Below the pieces are notes generated by a model. The model had not been told where the DNA came from, did no database searches, and saw nothing but the letters and a program-made list of their open reading frames with translations. A program made the translations under genes and the position numbers. DNA of 5,947 bases from Betaproteobacteria bacterium (GTDB lineage: Bacteria > Pseudomonadota > Gammaproteobacteria > Burkholderiales > Nitrosomonadaceae): NCBI GenBank assembly GCA_022601315.1, contig JAHZIU010000213.1, positions 1-5,947 on the forward strand, given 5' to 3'. Positions 1-5,947 of the stretch are shown here, piece after piece (the stretch's first letter is position 1; every line of letters begins with the position of its first letter).

Positions 1-522
1 AAATACAGGGAAGAAGCCAAAGCGGTAAATAAAGCGTGTTATTTCAGTGATGTTTTTATCGCGACCGTAGCCATAAATCAGCGTGGGGCGCAGTATTATC
101 CATTCAATCTGATGCGCATCTGCCCATGCCTGTACTTGGTTCTCACTTTCCGTGAGTTGCTGTGCAATATTTTGTTCAGCACGATCAGATGAGTCAAGCT
201 TGGTAAAACGGCTGGTGGAGGACAGTATAATGATGCGTTTTATTCCGTAAGTTAACAAAAGATTGAAATGTTCAGGCAATGTCCAAATGGGCGCAGCGCA
301 TACCCAGTAAACTATTTCTTCTTTATTGCTATGGATATTTGTATTTGTGTTTGTATTTGTAGATGCACTATCAAGTTTTTGCCAGGTGATATGGGCATGG
401 CTTTGCGTTATTTGTTGACGAGAAAACGCGCTAATATGCCAGTGGTTTTGAGAAAATTGTTGTTGTAGGCACTCGCCGACCAAGCTGGTTGCGCCAAGTA
501 ATCCAACATGTTTTTTATCCAT
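1..522 (-). CDS. Atypical SDR, NAD-dependent epimerase/dehydratase family; 3' end outside window
   Basis: An ATG at 522-520 opens 174 uninterrupted codons to the window edge, with no stop. The protein begins with a Rossmann strand and the nucleotide-binding loop GLLGATSLVGE (7-17, the GxxGxxG-type pattern of extended/atypical SDRs). The next strand is IIILSSTSRF (97-106), and LRPTLIYGYGRDKNI (144-158) is characteristic of NAD(P)-dependent sugar epimerase/dehydratase relatives. The classical YxxxK catalytic pair is not seen at its usual place after the SSTS strand, where the sequence reads RFTKLDSSDRAEQ. It may therefore be a reductase-like or non-catalytic atypical SDR. Residues 55-62 are a (Thr-Asn)4 insert absent from the usual fold plan. 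The start overlaps the previous stop by 8 nt (ATGGATAA), so the genes are probably co-transcribed and coupled. Such proteins in polysaccharide clusters act on nucleotide or lipid-linked sugars; the substrate here is unknown. Confidence 0.88.
   Translation of the reverse strand, partial: MDKKHVGLLGATSLVGECLQQQFSQNHWHISAFSRQQITQSHAHITWQKLDSASTNTNTNTNIHSNKEEIVYWVCAAPIWTLPEHFNLLLTYGIKRIIILSSTSRFTKLDSSDRAEQNIAQQLTESENQVQAWADAHQIEWIILRPTLIYGYGRDKNITEITRFIYRFGFFPVF
337..360 (-). repeat. In-frame hexamer repeat, four copies, encoding (Thr-Asn)4
   Basis: On the minus strand the unit ACAAAT occurs four times in tandem, the second copy reading ACAAAC. It encodes Thr-Asn four times at residues 55-62 of the SDR. 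The unit is two codons long, so copy-number change would alter protein length without breaking the frame. It lies in a Ser/Thr/Asn-rich linker between ITWQKLD (45-51) and EEIVYW (68-73), probably a surface loop. Confidence 0.85.
515..522 (-). promoter_or_regulatory. Start-stop overlap ATGGATAA coupling the GT2 and SDR genes
   Basis: The ATG of the SDR gene and the TAA of the upstream GT2 gene share the 8-nt string ATGGATAA in different frames. No Shine-Dalgarno sequence stands out in the 20 nt before this ATG, so re-initiation by terminating ribosomes is the likely way the SDR is translated. The overlap is seen directly; the mechanism is inferred. Confidence 0.55.
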
Positions 523-1414
523 GTCTGAATGGTAACAATTTATAAAGATATTGCGCTGAATAAAATAATACAGTGGCAGTAAAACGTAGCCATACGCCGC
601 AGGCGACCAGACCCATTAGTATTTTAGGGTATTTGTGGCTAAAGAATTTTTGATAGAAACGTAGCATACCTTTATGTTTGTGCCAGGTGACAAAAAACGG
701 GCGTGCTCGACTGCAAGTGCTGCGATAGTGAATCACTGGAGCATCTGGTACAAAAAGAATTTTCCAACCTTTTTGTTGAAAGCGCATGCACCAGTCGAGA
801 TCTTCACAGTGCAAAAAATAATCCTCGTCCCATGTGCCGACATCTTTGATCGCCTCATGTCGTGCCAGCATGAGCGCGCCAGAAATTGCTTCTACTTCTA
901 TCGGTTTCTGAGGTATTGGCTGGTGGTGTAAATGAAAATCAAAAAATAGTTGTGGCCAGTATTTATTTAAACGAAATAAACCAAAAGCACGCACAAAAGC
1001 ACGCCACGGTGTAGGGATGGCGCGTCGCCCACCGCCTTGTTCTGTGCCATCCGGGTTGGTTAAATAACCCCCCACCATACCGATATGTGAATCTGATTGA
1101 AGTACCTGGATCATGCGTTCTAAAGAATTTTCTTGAAGAATGCAATCTGGATTAAGGAATAAGATATAGGGTGTCATGATATCTTTAAGACCAATATTGC
1201 AGCCTGCAGCAAAACCCAAGTTGGAACCTGTATGAATCAGTTTTAGATGGCTTTCTTCTGGGAATTGTGTTTTTAATTGTGTCAGACTTGAATCTGTGGA
1301 TGCATTGTCTACGATAACAACTGCTTCTACCTGCTCAAGCACAGCCTGAACACACGTTGTTAGCAGCGGTCCGGCATTATGGTTCACAATCACTACTGAC
1401 ACGGGCAATCTCAT
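515..1414 (-). CDS. Family 2 glycosyltransferase, WbbL/rhamnosyltransferase-like
   Basis: This is a complete GT2 enzyme of 299 residues from the ATG at 1414. Motifs: VSVVIVNHNAG (5-15), DNASTDSS (36-43), NLGFAAGCN (65-73), LNPD (87-90), SGALMLAR (178-185) and the acidic CEDLDW (203-208). KHKGMLRFYQKFF (246-258), after HYRS-x-CSRA, matches the C-terminal pattern of WbbL-type enzymes, which put rhamnose onto GlcNAc-PP-undecaprenol. A hydrophobic C-terminal segment (about 265-285) suggests membrane attachment. The start is uncertain. The frame is open upstream, with a GTG at 1459 overlapping the previous TGA (GTGA) and a TTG at 1468. None has a clear ribosome-binding site. I chose the ATG because the fold begins four residues later, but the GTG would suit translational coupling. 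The stop overlaps the next gene's start by 8 nt. Rhamnose specificity is inferred. Confidence 0.92.
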   Translation of the reverse strand: MRLPVSVVIVNHNAGPLLTTCVQAVLEQVEAVVIVDNASTDSSLTQLKTQFPEESHLKLIHTGSNLGFAAGCNIGLKDIMTPYILFLNPDCILQENSLERMIQVLQSDSHIGMVGGYLTNPDGTEQGGGRRAIPTPWRAFVRAFGLFRLNKYWPQLFFDFHLHHQPIPQKPIEVEAISGALMLARHEAIKDVGTWDEDYFLHCEDLDWCMRFQQKGWKILFVPDAPVIHYRSTCSRARPFFVTWHKHKGMLRFYQKFFSHKYPKILMGLVACGVWLRFTATVLFYSAQYLYKLLPFRHG

Positions 1415-1455
1415 GGCGGCTTTGTGACGATGCTGCTGGTTTTCTAGTTTGACAA

Positions 1456-2427
1456 TCACTTTGTGCAAAGGCTGCGTGGCAACCAGGACATCATGCGCAG
1501 CAAGTCATGGCAAGAACAAGTGCGGGTACGCTGAATTTTTTTTCTTTGAACTAATTGTGGACCGAGCTGCTTGAGCGCATCTTTTTTGGCTTGTACATAA
1601 AGTTTGAAATGGCCAATAGTGGCAAAGCGCAATGCCATATAAAGGGTCATAACGAGATGTATTGGTAATAAAAAAAATATCAAGGGCGTCGGTACATTCT
1701 TTATGAATGTCCAAGTGAGGTTGCGGTGCCCGTGATAAATTGAAAAATCACTTCCCTTACCAGTAGTTCCTGATCCGACGTGATGAACTTTGGCATCCGG
1801 CAATAACAGACTGATACCCCCTGCCAAACGCAGGCGAAATCCCAAATCAACATCTTCAGAATATGCAAAATAAGACGCGTCAAAGCCGCCTAATTGCTGA
1901 AAAGTTGTGGTGCGATAGACAGCTGCAGCCGCGCATGCTGAAAACACTTCCTTTGGTTGCGTGGGAGTAGCGGAACGTGGTGAGCCATGACCATGACGCC
2001 AATGGAGTCCGGAGACATGATACTTGTCGCCGATGCCATCCAGTTGCGTCGGATTGTACGCATCAATAAGTGTGCATGCAAAGCAATCGACATCGGGTGT
2101 CTGAGCAATATTTTTTGCCATGATTGCCAGACAATTCGATTCAGGATAAGCATCAGGATTCAGTAAAAATACCCAGTCGGCATGAATATGCTGTGCGATT
2201 GCCAAGTTATTCGCTGCGGCAAAACCGATGTTATGCTCCAAGCGCACCAAGTGACAAGGAAAAGTTGTATTTTCAGTCGCTTGCCAGGAACCATCGGTGC
2301 TATGGTTATCAATGACGACTACTTCGAAATCTTGAAATGTTTGTTCGGTTAATGCGGACATGACATTACTTAGCATTTCGCCCGCATTATAATTAACAAT
2401 AACAATCGAAAAGTAGGGTTTTTCCAT
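1456..2427 (-). CDS. Family 2 glycosyltransferase (rhamnosyltransferase-like)
   Basis: This 323-residue protein is a complete single-domain GT2 enzyme. It would transfer a sugar from a nucleotide donor to a lipid-linked acceptor on the cytoplasmic side of the inner membrane. The GT-A fold begins at once with SIVIVNYNAG (7-16), followed by DNHSTDGS (40-47), NIGFAAANN (66-74), LNPDA (89-93, the DXD-equivalent metal/nucleotide site), FSACAAAAVYR (162-172) and EDVDLGFRLRLAGG (191-204, catalytic/acceptor region). A hydrophobic stretch at about 247-268 suggests membrane association, and a basic tail ends in MSWLP, a usual ending for this group. The ATG at 2427 sits 16 nt after the upstream stop and places the first beta strand correctly. 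Two 8-nt homopolymer runs lie near the 3' end. Donor sugar not determinable; rhamnose is a family-based guess. Confidence 0.93.
   Translation of the reverse strand: MEKPYFSIVIVNYNAGEMLSNVMSALTEQTFQDFEVVVIDNHSTDGSWQATENTTFPCHLVRLEHNIGFAAANNLAIAQHIHADWVFLLNPDAYPESNCLAIMAKNIAQTPDVDCFACTLIDAYNPTQLDGIGDKYHVSGLHWRHGHGSPRSATPTQPKEVFSACAAAAVYRTTTFQQLGGFDASYFAYSEDVDLGFRLRLAGGISLLLPDAKVHHVGSGTTGKGSDFSIYHGHRNLTWTFIKNVPTPLIFFLLPIHLVMTLYMALRFATIGHFKLYVQAKKDALKQLGPQLVQRKKIQRTRTCSCHDLLRMMSWLPRSLCTK
1536..1543 (-). repeat. A8 homopolymer tract (coding strand) in GT2 gene
   Basis: Eight consecutive A on the coding strand span codons 295-298 (Arg-Lys-Lys-Ile) of the upstream GT2 gene. One added A would move reading to a frame that stops at 1507-1505, replacing the last 26 or so residues with a short tail ending LFLP. 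The catalytic domain would be kept. Confidence 0.7.
1670..1677 (-). repeat. T8 homopolymer tract (coding strand) in GT2 gene
   Basis: Eight consecutive T on the coding strand encode part of the hydrophobic segment IFFLL (250-254) of the upstream GT2 gene. Runs of T are expected in Phe/Leu-rich membrane segments, so composition alone may explain it. Confidence 0.6.
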
Positions 2428-2440
2428 GGAAAATGTTGTT

Positions 2441-2445
2441 TCCCT
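2441..2445 (-). promoter_or_regulatory. Weak Shine-Dalgarno-like AGGGA before the first complete GT2 gene
   Basis: On the minus strand AGGGA overlaps the TAG stop of the large upstream gene and lies 13 nt before the ATG at 2427, longer than the usual 5-9 nt. It is the only purine-rich candidate in the 16-nt gap. Translation may depend partly on ribosomes finishing the upstream gene. Confidence 0.3.
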
Positions 2446-5400
2446 AGTTTACCAGGCCACGACCACAGTAATAATCATCCAGCATTAGTTTGCCTAGAAT
2501 ATCGAGTTCTGCGCTTGAAGGATGTTCAACAAACGCTTCAAATATGGCTTTTGCAAGATCTGGAGGAACGGTAAAGTCACCTGCCAATTTGTCTCTCACA
2601 GCAATGCTTTGGTCAACAAAATCCATAATGCCGCGACGTATTGCTGTGCGTGTTTCCGTTGTTTGGCGTTCTTCTTCCGTCAAGTTGCGGAATTCAGGCA
2701 GAATATCACCAGTGTCGCCAGAATCCTCAAGATGATAACGCACGATTTGTGCATCATCCGAGCTTAATAGTTTTTCCATAGAAAAGCTATTTATAAAGAT
2801 CAATGGCGGGTTGATGAATGCATTCACAAAATCACCAAAACAACCTTGCGTGATGACGCTATGCTGAGAAGCTACCTTCTTTGCACGTTCTTCAGTGATT
2901 AAGTAATAACCTTGTATTGCTTGATTCATCAGGCGATTAAGGCGGCCCTGGATTGTTGCGGCATACCCAATATCAACGACTGCTGACGACGCGTAAGCTT
3001 TATTAAAACCAAGGTCGTTCAGATAGGCTAATAATGCGGGATGCTCATCTTGAGCCTGTGCCAGGATGCGCTCCTCAAGTGCCTGTAAAAGCGGTATGAG
3101 ATGGTCGATTTTTTGATCTTTAACGCAGACTAATTTATTTTTGGGCCACAGCTTACGTTTCGCAAACGAATCATATTCTTCTTGCGATAAAGTGAGACCA
3201 TATCGCTCTTGTATAAAAATAGATAGAGAATTAGGGAAAAACTGTACACGCGCTATTTCTAGAATGTCATCAAGGTTTGAGATCATTGGTACAGCCACTG
3301 TGCGGCGCGAGAGTACTAGGTAGTCGGAGGCGATTGCATCCGCATCATTGGCTACCCATTTATCATAAACCATTTTCAATAGCTGGCCTTCGCGCGCTAG
3401 AAAATATAGGTGTTGAATGCCGTCTGCCGATGCTTTTGCTGCAAGCCATTGAATAAAGGATAGCACCAAAGGTCCGGCAACAGAAAACCCTATTGACCAA
3501 GGCGTGGCAGGAACGAGATCTGATGGGTCGAAATGTGGGAAGAATAACGGTTGGTAATTTTCCCGCACAATCATGCCAAGCGTGAGCTGCACATTGAGAT
3601 CGTTTTGATATAAAGATTGTTCAACCAACGGTCCAAGGCGGGGAATGGCGCGTGCCAATTCTACTGGCCGCAGCACGTGCAAACACCTTAATCCCAGATT
3701 ACCGGGTATCTGAACATCGGAATGCTCATTGTCTCCAATAATTATCATTGAATCAGGGATAATCTGTTCTTGGGCTAATATATGGCGGTAAAGATCGCCA
3801 GTATCCTTACGCATGCCGATGTCTGAAGATAAATACAACTGGTCCCAGGTGGTTATGCCATTTTTTCTTAGCATAGTCTCAACGGTAGCTTTGGGTAAAT
3901 ACATATCGCTGGCCAGTAAGACGCGTTTATTTAGTATTATGGCTTGTTGCAATAAGGCGATCGCTTCCGGTCGTGGCGCTACAATTTCCATCTCAATAGC
4001 TTCTTCAAGGTGGCGTAATTGAGCAATACTTTTAGATGAAAGCCCTGATATCAAAGCGAGTTCTTTAAAAATGGCATCCAAATCAATGTCACGCCCTGCT
4101 TTTTGGCGTGCATGCGCTTCCGCTGTAGCGCGTAATTCAAGATACACTCTCGCTGTTTCACCTCCAGCCCGTTGCGCAATAATAGATTTAACGCTTTCTG
4201 GATTGAGCAGTGGGCGAGTCAGCAGTGTATCGAAAATATCAAAAATAACAATGTGCAGAGATGTGTCTGCCAGCATGGCATGGGTTTTTTCTTGGCTACG
4301 CACAAGGTATTGATCAAAGCGCCAACGAGACCAGCTATTAGACTGTATGTCACGCAGAATAAAGGCATTAAATCCGGATCGTTTGGTTACCAGGACTAAC
4401 AGTCGCTCCAGACAATGCGCCAGGGTCGCATCATTTTGCCCTGCTTCCTCAGGGAAGTCTTCAATAGTTAATTCTGCTTCAAACAGTGGTCTAAGGGCTT
4501 CTGTTTTAGCCCAAAACATTGATCCTGCCGGGAAATCAAAATATCCCGTTGGAAAATTTGTTATGCCCAGTTTATTGCACCAGATACGTCCATTGGCTTG
4601 ATTGGAAAGCCAGGTATATGCTGAATAGGGTAGGCCTGAAAAGTTTTGCGGGTAGACAATGCCTGCATTAGTCTCTCCGGTTAGCAGTGTAAAAATTCTG
4701 CGAATTTGTGCTTTGCTACCGAATAAATTGGTTAACAGATATTCCCGCCAGCCGTTAGTGGCGCCTTTGTTGTAAAGTGATTTCTTGCTGTGAATATGCG
4801 CGATGTAATCATAACTTTGCAATGATTTCCCAAAAGCACAAAGCATCGGGGCGATATCGCGACCACGGTTTGGTGCGATAGTTACAGTTAAATGTTCAAG
4901 TTGCGGCAAATTGGAAAAGGTTTGTTCACAAATTTTTCTGGCTGCTTCATTCGGTGTGGAAACAAACAAATCATAGGCATAAGGCATATTACGAAAATAT
5001 TGTTTAAATTCTGCCGCTAAATCAGGATAAAAAATATGCGCATGAATTGCGACACGTCCAGGTGATTTTGATTTCAACGGCGTAAAACTTGGAATATCCA
5101 CCATGTCCACTAAAAACCCTTGAGAGGCCGTAGGAAACTGATTACCCGAGTATTTTTTATTACTACGCCAGGCTTCGTAATGTCCAGACCCTGCAAATAA
5201 GGACCCTGCTAACCGATATGCAGCAGTTAATAAGGTGTTACGCCATGCCGCAGGCAATCGCCAGTAAATGTTTTTTAGCAACGGTGTTAGCCGGCGGAGC
5301 AATCCGGCCAGTGCTTCTCTGTGCTGACCACGCATAATCCTTGATAAAAAGCGAAGAGGTCCTGTGACTCTCCATGATGTTGAGTGAACTAAATCCTCAA

Positions 5401-5947
5401 TTGTTTTATGCAATGCTTGTTCTCTAGCGGTGTTGGCAAGGGCCTGCTGCATGAGACGATTTTGTTGATTCTGTAGTGTAGTGATTTGGATTTCATTGCG
5501 TGCTAATTGGTTGTTGAGATGAATGAGTTGGCTGTTGGCGCTTTGGATAACCTCTTCTCTATATTCAATTAAATCGTCAAATTGTTCTCCAGTTAATATT
5601 GGCTTCCATTTATTGAAGAACTTGGCCCTTAATTCGCGCAGCATATTCTTATCTTGAACAAGTCCCAAACCAGAGTGGCCAAAATTCCGATACACGGCAC
5701 TCACTTTACCAGCATGCAATAATGATGTGTGTTGTGCGATCTGAACCCAAAAGTCCCAGTCTTCAAAAAATTCCAGGCTTTCATCAAAGGCGCAGCCATC
5801 AGCCAGCAAGGAGCGTTCGAACAATACGGCGTGTATGGGAATAAAGTTTCTTCCCCAAAGCCGACGCTGATCATATGCTTCACTATATACAGTCGATGTT
5901 TCCATTTGTCCATTAACATAGTATTCAACGCGCACGCCCGCATAGGC
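2444..5947 (-). CDS. Multidomain glycosyltransferase (GT2 end, coiled coil, RgpF-like, HAD hydrolase, unknown C-terminal domain); 5' end outside window
   Basis: The frame is open from the window edge to a TAG at 2446-2444, giving 1167 visible codons. The GTG at 5935 is not the start: the codons before it (Ala-Tyr-Ala-Gly) are in frame, and the catalytic N-terminal half of the GT2 domain is missing. Numbering from that GTG: residues 1-110 are the end of a GT-A fold with the acceptor-side motif FFEDWDFW (56-63). Residues 124-184 are a Gln/Asn-rich coiled coil closing with STSWRVTGPLR (185-195). Residues 293-530 resemble RgpF (PF05045), with NRGRDIAP (356-363) and HIHSKKS (380-386). Residues 560-770 are a HAD domain: DIFDT (D566, D569), S676, K710 and GDN (734-736) followed by D740. 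Residues 781-1163 match no family I can name; the whole HAD-plus-tail region resembles COG5610. The protein is probably cytoplasmic or membrane-associated and adds sugars to a growing glycan. The substrate cannot be told. The domain calls are from motif recognition; the role is inferred. Confidence 0.93.
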   Translation of the reverse strand, partial: AYAGVRVEYYVNGQMETSTVYSEAYDQRRLWGRNFIPIHAVLFERSLLADGCAFDESLEFFEDWDFWVQIAQHTSLLHAGKVSAVYRNFGHSGLGLVQDKNMLRELRAKFFNKWKPILTGEQFDDLIEYREEVIQSANSQLIHLNNQLARNEIQITTLQNQQNRLMQQALANTAREQALHKTIEDLVHSTSWRVTGPLRFLSRIMRGQHREALAGLLRRLTPLLKNIYWRLPAAWRNTLLTAAYRLAGSLFAGSGHYEAWRSNKKYSGNQFPTASQGFLVDMVDIPSFTPLKSKSPGRVAIHAHIFYPDLAAEFKQYFRNMPYAYDLFVSTPNEAARKICEQTFSNLPQLEHLTVTIAPNRGRDIAPMLCAFGKSLQSYDYIAHIHSKKSLYNKGATNGWREYLLTNLFGSKAQIRRIFTLLTGETNAGIVYPQNFSGLPYSAYTWLSNQANGRIWCNKLGITNFPTGYFDFPAGSMFWAKTEALRPLFEAELTIEDFPEEAGQNDATLAHCLERLLVLVTKRSGFNAFILRDIQSNSWSRWRFDQYLVRSQEKTHAMLADTSLHIVIFDIFDTLLTRPLLNPESVKSIIAQRAGGETARVYLELRATAEAHARQKAGRDIDLDAIFKELALISGLSSKSIAQLRHLEEAIEMEIVAPRPEAIALLQQAIILNKRVLLASDMYLPKATVETMLRKNGITTWDQLYLSSDIGMRKDTGDLYRHILAQEQIIPDSMIIIGDNEHSDVQIPGNLGLRCLHVLRPVELARAIPRLGPLVEQSLYQNDLNVQLTLGMIVRENYQPLFFPHFDPSDLVPATPWSIGFSVAGPLVLSFIQWLAAKASADGIQHLYFLAREGQLLKMVYDKWVANDADAIASDYLVLSRRTVAVPMISNLDDILEIARVQFFPNSLSIFIQERYGLTLSQEEYDSFAKRKLWPKNKLVCVKDQKIDHLIPLLQALEERILAQAQDEHPALLAYLNDLGFNKAYASSAVVDIGYAATIQGRLNRLMNQAIQGYYLITEERAKKVASQHSVITQGCFGDFVNAFINPPLIFINSFSMEKLLSSDDAQIVRYHLEDSGDTGDILPEFRNLTEEERQTTETRTAIRRGIMDFVDQSIAVRDKLAGDFTVPPDLAKAIFEAFVEHPSSAELDILGKLMLDDYYCGRGLVN
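3626..4258 (-). other. HAD-superfamily hydrolase domain within the large glycosyltransferase
   Basis: Residues about 560-770 (numbered from the GTG at 5935) carry all four HAD signatures in order. Motif I is DIFDT at 566-570, with the nucleophile D566 and the general acid/base D569. Motif II is S676 in LLASDMY. Motif III is K710 in MRKDTGDLY. Motif IV is the acidic GDNEHSD at 734-740, which would bind Mg2+. The helical insert between motifs I and II (about 580-660) fits a C1-type cap. With every catalytic residue present, the domain should be an active phosphohydrolase or phosphotransferase. Its substrate is unknown; a sugar phosphate or phosphorylated glycan end is a guess from context. Confidence 0.85.
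5384..5566 (-). other. Coiled-coil spacer with SWR-T-PLR hinge inside the large glycosyltransferase
   Basis: This region encodes residues about 124-184 (numbered from the GTG at 5935). They are rich in Gln, Asn, Glu, Leu and Ile with hydrophobic residues at roughly heptad spacing (for example LIHLNNQLARNEIQ) and contain no Pro or Gly, as expected of a helical coiled coil. The segment ends at STSWRVTGPLR (185-195). The pattern S-x-SWR-x-T-x-PLR, often after a coiled coil, recurs in multidomain polysaccharide glycosyltransferases. It separates the GT2 domain from the RgpF-like domain. A spacing or oligomerisation role is inference. Confidence 0.6.

Noticed and set aside
268..468. Open frame on the plus strand (66 codons) with many Cys and Ile
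   Set aside because: It lies opposite the SDR gene, and its Cys/Ile run is only the hexamer repeat read in reverse.
674..931. Open frame on the plus strand (85 codons)
   Set aside because: It is antisense to the second GT2 gene, whose motifs are unambiguous across this stretch; the translated product shows no family features.
2428..2443. Possible terminator or promoter between the large gene and the first GT2 gene
   Set aside because: The gap is 16 nt with no inverted repeat or T-run and is too short for a promoter; co-transcription is simpler.
3813..4601. Several plus-strand open frames of 69-84 codons
   Set aside because: All are antisense to the HAD and RgpF-like domains, overlap each other in different frames, and show no recognisable domain.
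5933..5935. GTG as the true start of the large gene
   Set aside because: The frame stays open to the window edge, and a start here would leave a GT2 domain without its nucleotide-binding half.
5701..5943. Minus-strand open frame with an ATG at 5943
   Set aside because: It overlaps the large gene in another frame, and the EDWDFW glycosyltransferase motif is in the large gene's frame.

Overview
The window is part of a surface-polysaccharide (O-antigen, capsule or exopolysaccharide) gene cluster. All four supported genes lie on the minus strand and are transcribed from high to low coordinates. They are packed almost end to end, and no credible gene lies on the plus strand. The protein families and a moderately AT-leaning composition (judged by eye, not computed) suggest a Gram-negative proteobacterium, probably beta or gamma. 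Nothing in the window fixes the genus.

Layout in transcription order: (1) 5947-2444, the 3' portion of a very large multidomain gene whose start lies outside the window. Its 1167 visible codons hold the end of a GT2 glycosyltransferase domain, a coiled coil ending in a STSWRVTGPLR hinge, an RgpF-like (rhamnan synthesis protein F) domain, a HAD-hydrolase domain with all four motifs intact, and a C-terminal domain of about 380 residues with no known function. (2) 2427-1456, a complete GT2 glycosyltransferase, 16 nt downstream. (3) 1414-515, a second complete GT2 enzyme resembling WbbL-type rhamnosyltransferases. Its start is ambiguous; a GTG overlapping the previous stop is the main alternative. 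(4) 522-1, the first 174 codons of an atypical SDR (NAD-dependent epimerase/dehydratase family). It overlaps gene 3 by 8 nt and runs off the window. It has no stop codon here, so a search for closed ORFs would miss it.

Together the genes would assemble and modify a repeat-unit oligosaccharide at the cytoplasmic face of the inner membrane. The two single-domain GT2 enzymes would each add a sugar to a lipid-linked acceptor. The large protein would add one or more sugars and possibly process a phosphate group. The SDR would act on a nucleotide or lipid-linked sugar. The rhamnose link rests on family resemblance, not direct evidence. No promoter, terminator, RNA gene, mobile element or CRISPR array was found. 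No stretch longer than 16-41 nt is non-coding.

The points most worth a second look are the domain architecture and uncharacterised C-terminus of the large protein, the coiled coil as a possible spacer, the in-frame hexamer repeat encoding (Thr-Asn)4 in the SDR, and two 8-nt homopolymer tracts near the 3' end of the first GT2 gene.
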